Assembly (NCBI RefSeq): GCF_016863395.1
Contig: NZ_BOOU01000052.1
Location: 62,001 to 126,000, forward strand
Length of the DNA stretch: 64,000 nucleotides
Source of the DNA: Sphaerisporangium rufum
Lineage (GTDB): Bacteria > Actinomycetota > Actinomycetes > Streptosporangiales > Streptosporangiaceae
Direction of reading: 5' to 3'
In this document: positions 60,762 through 64,000 of the stretch, piece after piece
Layout: every line of letters starts with the position of its first letter
How positions within the stretch are numbered: position 1 is the first letter of the stretch
Program-made: the position numbers and the translations under genes
Notes under the pieces: generated by a model
What the model was told of the DNA's origin: nothing
What the model saw: only the letters and a program-made list of their open reading frames with translations
Database searches by the model: none

Positions 60762-61513
60762 GGGTCCAGCGTGGGGCGTTTGGCGTCCACCAGGTCACCG
60801 GAGGAGGTGCCGCGCAGCCGGCGGCCTATCCAGGGCAGCAGGTACCGGCGCAGCCACAGCCGGTCCTCGCGCAGCTTGACCCGCCGGTCCACCAGCTCGC
60901 GCGGCGGCCAGTCGTATCGCCAGTCGTCGTCGCACGGCACGCCGAGCGCCCGGCACACCTTCGCCGCGACCAGGCGATGACCCTCGGCGTTCATGTGCAG
61001 CCGGTCGTCGCTCCAGGCCCGCCAGTCGCGGATCGACTGCATCGACCACAGGTCCACCAGGTGGCAGCCGTACAGGTCGGCGATGGACCGGACATGCAGG
61101 TAGAAGACGGCGAACCGGCCGCGCCCCTGGCGCATCAGCGGGAGGTCGCGCGGGTCCACCCCGGTGAACAGCACCACCTCCGCGCCGGAGGCCCGCAGGT
61201 CGCGGACCGCGCGGGCGAAGGTCTTGGCGAGCCGGTCGGGATCGGAGCCCGGCCGCAGCAGGTCGTTGGCGCCCGCGCTGAAGGTGACCAGGTCGGGCTT
61301 CAGCTCGATGGCGGCCGGCACCTGGAGCTCGGCGACCTGGGCCAGCACCTTGCCGCGCACCGCCAGGTTGGCGTACCGGAACTCCGGCGACAGGGCGGCC
61401 AGCCGCTCGGCGACCCGGTCGGCCCAGCCGCGGAAGTGGCCGTTCTCCCCCGGGTCGTTCAGCCCTTCGGTGAAGCTGTCGCCGATCGCGACGAACGAGG
61501 TGTACGCGCTCAT
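60731..61513 (-). CDS. SGNH/GDSL hydrolase
   Basis: 260 residues. Catalytic Ser in [11 protein letters not shown], oxyanion Gly and Asn in LAVRGK and GANDLL, and the terminal Asp-x-x-His in [10 protein letters not shown]. No signal peptide, so likely cytoplasmic, an esterase or deacylase. ATG 61513 overlaps the aroQ stop (ATGA), so it is translated with the shikimate operon. An unusual partner for aro genes; substrate unknown. A tail-to-tail 31-bp overlap with the kinase gene ends the operon. Confidence 0.9.
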   Translation of the reverse strand: MSAYTSFVAIGDSFTEGLNDPGENGHFRGWADRVAERLAALSPEFRYANLAVRGKVLAQVAELQVPAAIELKPDLVTFSAGANDLLRPGSDPDRLAKTFARAVRDLRASGAEVVLFTGVDPRDLPLMRQGRGRFAVFYLHVRSIADLYGCHLVDLWSMQSIRDWRAWSDDRLHMNAEGHRLVAAKVCRALGVPCDDDWRYDWPPRELVDRRVKLREDRLWLRRYLLPWIGRRLRGTSSGDLVDAKRPTLDPYPAPGPPPS

Positions 61514-61956
61514 GCCCCCTCCATACCGTCCGCCAGCGCCCGCAGCGCCAGCTCGTAGGACCGCAGCCCGAACCCGGCGATCGTACCGGAGGCCACTCCG
61601 GCCACCACCGAGGTGTGCCGGAACTCCTCGCGGGCCGCGGGATTGGTGATGTGCACCTCGACCAGCGGCGCGGTGCGCTGGGCGATGGCGTCGCGCAGCG
61701 CGTAGGAGTAGTGGGTGAAGGCCGCCGGGTTGAGCACCACCGGGATGGCCTGGTCGGCGGCGTCGTGCAGCCAGGACACCAGCTCGGCCTCGTCGTCGGT
61801 CTGCCGGACCTCGACCGACATGCCGAGCTCGCGGCCGGTGGCCCGGCACAGCGCCGCGAGGTCGGCGAAGGTGGCCGCGCCGTACTTCTCCGGCTCGCGG
61901 CTGCCCAGCCGGCCCAGGTTCGGCCCGTTCAGCACGAAGACCGTCCGCATCGTCAT
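61510..61956 (-). CDS. aroQ: 3-dehydroquinate dehydratase, type II
   Basis: 148 residues. [17 protein letters not shown] carries the catalytic Arg and Tyr of the type II enzyme, with the His in [18 protein letters not shown]. It catalyses the third shikimate step. Two ATGs six bases apart (61956, 61950) follow a GGAGGGG; either is possible. It sits 40 bp after aroB. Confidence 0.93.
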   Translation of the reverse strand: MTMRTVFVLNGPNLGRLGSREPEKYGAATFADLAALCRATGRELGMSVEVRQTDDEAELVSWLHDAADQAIPVVLNPAAFTHYSYALRDAIAQRTAPLVEVHITNPAAREEFRHTSVVAGVASGTIAGFGLRSYELALRALADGMEGA

Positions 61957-61996
61957 CCCCTCCGCCGGGTCTTCCAGGTGTCCCCGCCGGCGACCC

Positions 61997-63073
61997 TCAT
62001 CGGGCGATCCGCCGGAAGGCCGCCTCCAGCAGCTCCTCCGGCGGGTCCTCCAGCCGGGCGACCGCGGCCACGCCGTCCAGCACGACGAACCGCCGCACCG
62101 CGCCGCGGTTCTTCTTGTCGACCCGCATGTGGTCGCGCAGCTCGGCCCAGGCCTCCCGCCGGTAGGCGGTCGGCAGGCCGACCGAGGCCAGGATCTCCCG
62201 GGTGCGCGCGGCCAGGCCGGCGGCGGCGTGGCCGGACAGCTCCGACAGCTCGGCGGCGTAGACCATGCCGATGGCGACCGCCTCGCCGTGCCGCATGCGG
62301 TAGTCCTCGGCCCGCTCGATGGCGTGCGCGAGGGTGTGGCCGTAGTTGAGGATCTCCCGGACGCCCGACTCGCGCAGGTCGGCGCCCACCACCTCGGCCT
62401 TGACCCTGATCTTGCGCTCGACGAGCTCGCGGGTGTGCGGGCCGCCGGGCTCCCGGGCGCCCTCGGGGTCGGCCTCGACCAGGCGCAGGATCTCCGGGTC
62501 GGCGATGAACCCGCCCTTGATCACCTCGGCCAGCCCGGCGACGTAGTCGTCCCGGGGCACCGTGACCAGGGTGGCCAGGTCGCACAGCACGCCGGCCGGC
62601 GGGTGAAAGGACCCGACCAGGTTCTTGCCCTCAGGGGTGTTGATGCCGGTCTTGCCGCCGACCGCGGCGTCGACCATGCCGAGCAGCGTGGTCGGCACCT
62701 GCACCACGGTGACGCCGCGCAGCCAGGTGGCGGCGACGAAGCCGGCCAGGTCGGTGGTGGCCCCGCCGCCGACGCCGACGACCGCGTCCGAGCGGGTCAT
62801 GCCGTGCCGGCCGAGCGCCGACCACAGCCCGGCGGCCACCTCGGCCGTCTTGGCCCGCTCGCCGTCCGGCACCGGCAGCGGCAGCACCGCGTACCCGGCG
62901 GCCTCCAGGGCGCCGCAGGCCGGCCGGGCGATCTCCGGCAGGGTCTCGGGGTGGATCACCGCGACGGTGCCGGCCCGCGGGCCGACCAGGCCGGGCAGCT
63001 CGCCGAGCACGCCGGCGCCGACGACCACGTCGTAGGGGCGCTCGCCTCCTACGGTGATGCGGGTGACGCTCAC
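61997..63073 (-). CDS. aroB: 3-dehydroquinate synthase
   Basis: 358 residues. NAD-binding [21 protein letters not shown], the Lys in GGKTGIN and the metal ligands in [11 protein letters not shown] and HGEAVAIGM are all in place. It makes 3-dehydroquinate from DAHP, the second shikimate step. GTG 63073 overlaps the aroK stop by four bases, so the genes are coupled. Confidence 0.95.
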   Translation of the reverse strand: MSVTRITVGGERPYDVVVGAGVLGELPGLVGPRAGTVAVIHPETLPEIARPACGALEAAGYAVLPLPVPDGERAKTAEVAAGLWSALGRHGMTRSDAVVGVGGGATTDLAGFVAATWLRGVTVVQVPTTLLGMVDAAVGGKTGINTPEGKNLVGSFHPPAGVLCDLATLVTVPRDDYVAGLAEVIKGGFIADPEILRLVEADPEGAREPGGPHTRELVERKIRVKAEVVGADLRESGVREILNYGHTLAHAIERAEDYRMRHGEAVAIGMVYAAELSELSGHAAAGLAARTREILASVGLPTAYRREAWAELRDHMRVDKKNRGAVRRFVVLDGVAAVARLEDPPEELLEAAFRRIAR

Positions 63074-63576
63074 GCCGGGAGCCCCTTGGCGATCTCGGCG
63101 GCCACCTCGTCGGGCGTGCGGCCGCCGGTCTCCACCGTGAGGGTGGCCAGCCGCTCGTAGACCGGGCGGCGCTCCTCCATGAGCGCCTTGAGCCGGCTGC
63201 GCGGGTTGAGCACCAGCAGCGGGCGGGCCGAGCCCAGGCCGACCCGGGCCACCGCGTCGGCCAGGCCGACCCGCAGGTAGGCCACCGGGTGGCCGGCCAG
63301 CAGCTCCTGGGTGCGCGGGTCCAGCACCGCGCCGCCGCCCAGGGCCAGCACCCCGCCGTGCCCGGCGAGCGCGCCGCGCACGGCATCGGCCTCCAGCTCG
63401 CGGAACCGCTCCTCGCCGTCCTCGACGAAGATGTCGGCGACGGCCTTGCCGGCCGCCGCCTCCACGTCGGCGTCGGTGTCGCGGAAGCCGGTGCCGAGCA
63501 GGCCGGCCAGCAGCCGGCCCACGGTCGACTTGCCCGAGCCCGGCGGGCCGATGAGCACGACTCTGGGAGAGGTCAC
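63070..63576 (-). CDS. aroK: Shikimate kinase
   Basis: 168 residues. P-loop GPPGSGKST, shikimate-binding DTDADVE and FRELE, and the LID Arg in GSARPLL are present. GTG 63576 overlaps the aroC stop (GTGA); the upstream extension of the frame runs into aroC. ATP-dependent phosphorylation of shikimate. Confidence 0.94.
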   Translation of the reverse strand: MTSPRVVLIGPPGSGKSTVGRLLAGLLGTGFRDTDADVEAAAGKAVADIFVEDGEERFRELEADAVRGALAGHGGVLALGGGAVLDPRTQELLAGHPVAYLRVGLADAVARVGLGSARPLLVLNPRSRLKALMEERRPVYERLATLTVETGGRTPDEVAAEIAKGLPA

Positions 63577-64000
63577 TTGATCACCATCGAAGACAGGTAG
63601 CCGGACAGGTTGCGGGCGACCTCCTCCACCGAGTCGCCGCCGAGCTTCTCGACGGCCACGTCGGCGAGCACCAGCGCGACCATCGCCTCGGCGACGATAC
63701 CGGCGGCGGGCACCGCGCACACGTCGGACCGCTGGTTGATCGCCTTGGCGGGCTCGCCGGTGGCGACGTCGACGGTGGACAGCGCGCGCGGCACGGTGGA
63801 GATCGGCTTCATCGCGGCGCGGACCCGCAGCGGCTCGCCGTTGGTCATGCCGCCCTCGACGCCGCCGGCCCGGTTGGTGACCCGCCGCACGCCGTCCGGG
63901 GTGTTCTCGATCTCGTCGTGCGCCTGCGAGCCGCGCCGCCGGGCGGTGGCGAACCCGTCGCCCACCGCGACGCCCTTGATCGCCTGGATGCCCATCAGCG
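63573..64000 (-). CDS. aroC: Chorismate synthase (partial, N-terminus beyond window)
   Basis: The last 142 codons are present. [29 protein letters not shown] and the [31 protein letters not shown] stretch are diagnostic of chorismate synthase, the last common-pathway enzyme, which uses reduced FMN. It leads the operon aroC-aroK-aroB-aroQ-SGNH. The 5' end lies past the right edge. Confidence 0.95.
   Translation of the reverse strand, partial: LMGIQAIKGVAVGDGFATARRRGSQAHDEIENTPDGVRRVTNRAGGVEGGMTNGEPLRVRAAMKPISTVPRALSTVDVATGEPAKAINQRSDVCAVPAAGIVAEAMVALVLADVAVEKLGGDSVEEVARNLSGYLSSMVIK

Overview
This is a very GC-rich chromosomal window with strong third-position G/C bias, many GTG starts, four-base GTGA/ATGA gene overlaps, and many TANNNT hexamers 6-8 bases before start codons (leaderless transcripts). 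Together with sortase-type LPxTG proteins, a MsiK/UgpC-type sugar ATPase and TetR/LacI regulators, this points to a filamentous actinobacterium; a Streptosporangiales-like host is an inference. I saw no rRNA, tRNA, CRISPR array, insertion sequence or prophage.

Left flank (1-7.1 kb): a membrane FtsH-like AAA protease cut by the window edge and its lipoprotein partner, a pirin, a short-chain dehydrogenase, a Phd/VapC-type toxin-antitoxin pair, and a secreted protein with five exact C-x8-C cysteine pairs.

Centre (7.5-43.1 kb): a large cell-surface polysaccharide locus. A nucleotide-sugar dehydrogenase is followed by four tandem paralogous membrane proteins of about 780-800 aa in an A-B-A-B arrangement. 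Next come RmlA/RmlB, GtrA plus a GT2 transferase, an RffA/WecE-like aminotransferase with an acetyltransferase, a methyltransferase, a sulfotransferase, an AsnB-like amidotransferase, two GT4 transferases, a Wzx-like flippase, a Wzy-like polymerase, two epimerases, a WecA-like phosphosugar transferase, a Wzc/CpsD-type tyrosine kinase and its LMW phosphatase. The locus ends with a DUF4012 protein and two LPxTG fibronectin-type proteins. The sugar enzymes match several steps for the enterobacterial-common-antigen sugars (GlcNAc-PP-Und, ManNAcA, Fuc4NAc). The likely product is a lipid-linked, Wzx/Wzy-type repeat-unit glycan with sulfate or amide decoration, made beside anchored surface proteins.

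Right flank (43.1-64 kb): the sugar-ABC ATPase and a LacI regulator with two matching operators, glutathione peroxidase, a lytic transglycosylase with a very basic middle region, a TetR regulator with two operator boxes facing a diiron oxidase-like gene, two DUF202 proteins, a lipoprotein, a Na+/H+ antiporter, a tyrosine-rich disordered protein, a DinG/XPD-type Fe-S helicase, a secreted carboxylesterase, a two-component system, and a shikimate operon (aroC-aroK-aroB-aroQ-SGNH hydrolase) cut at the right edge inside aroC.
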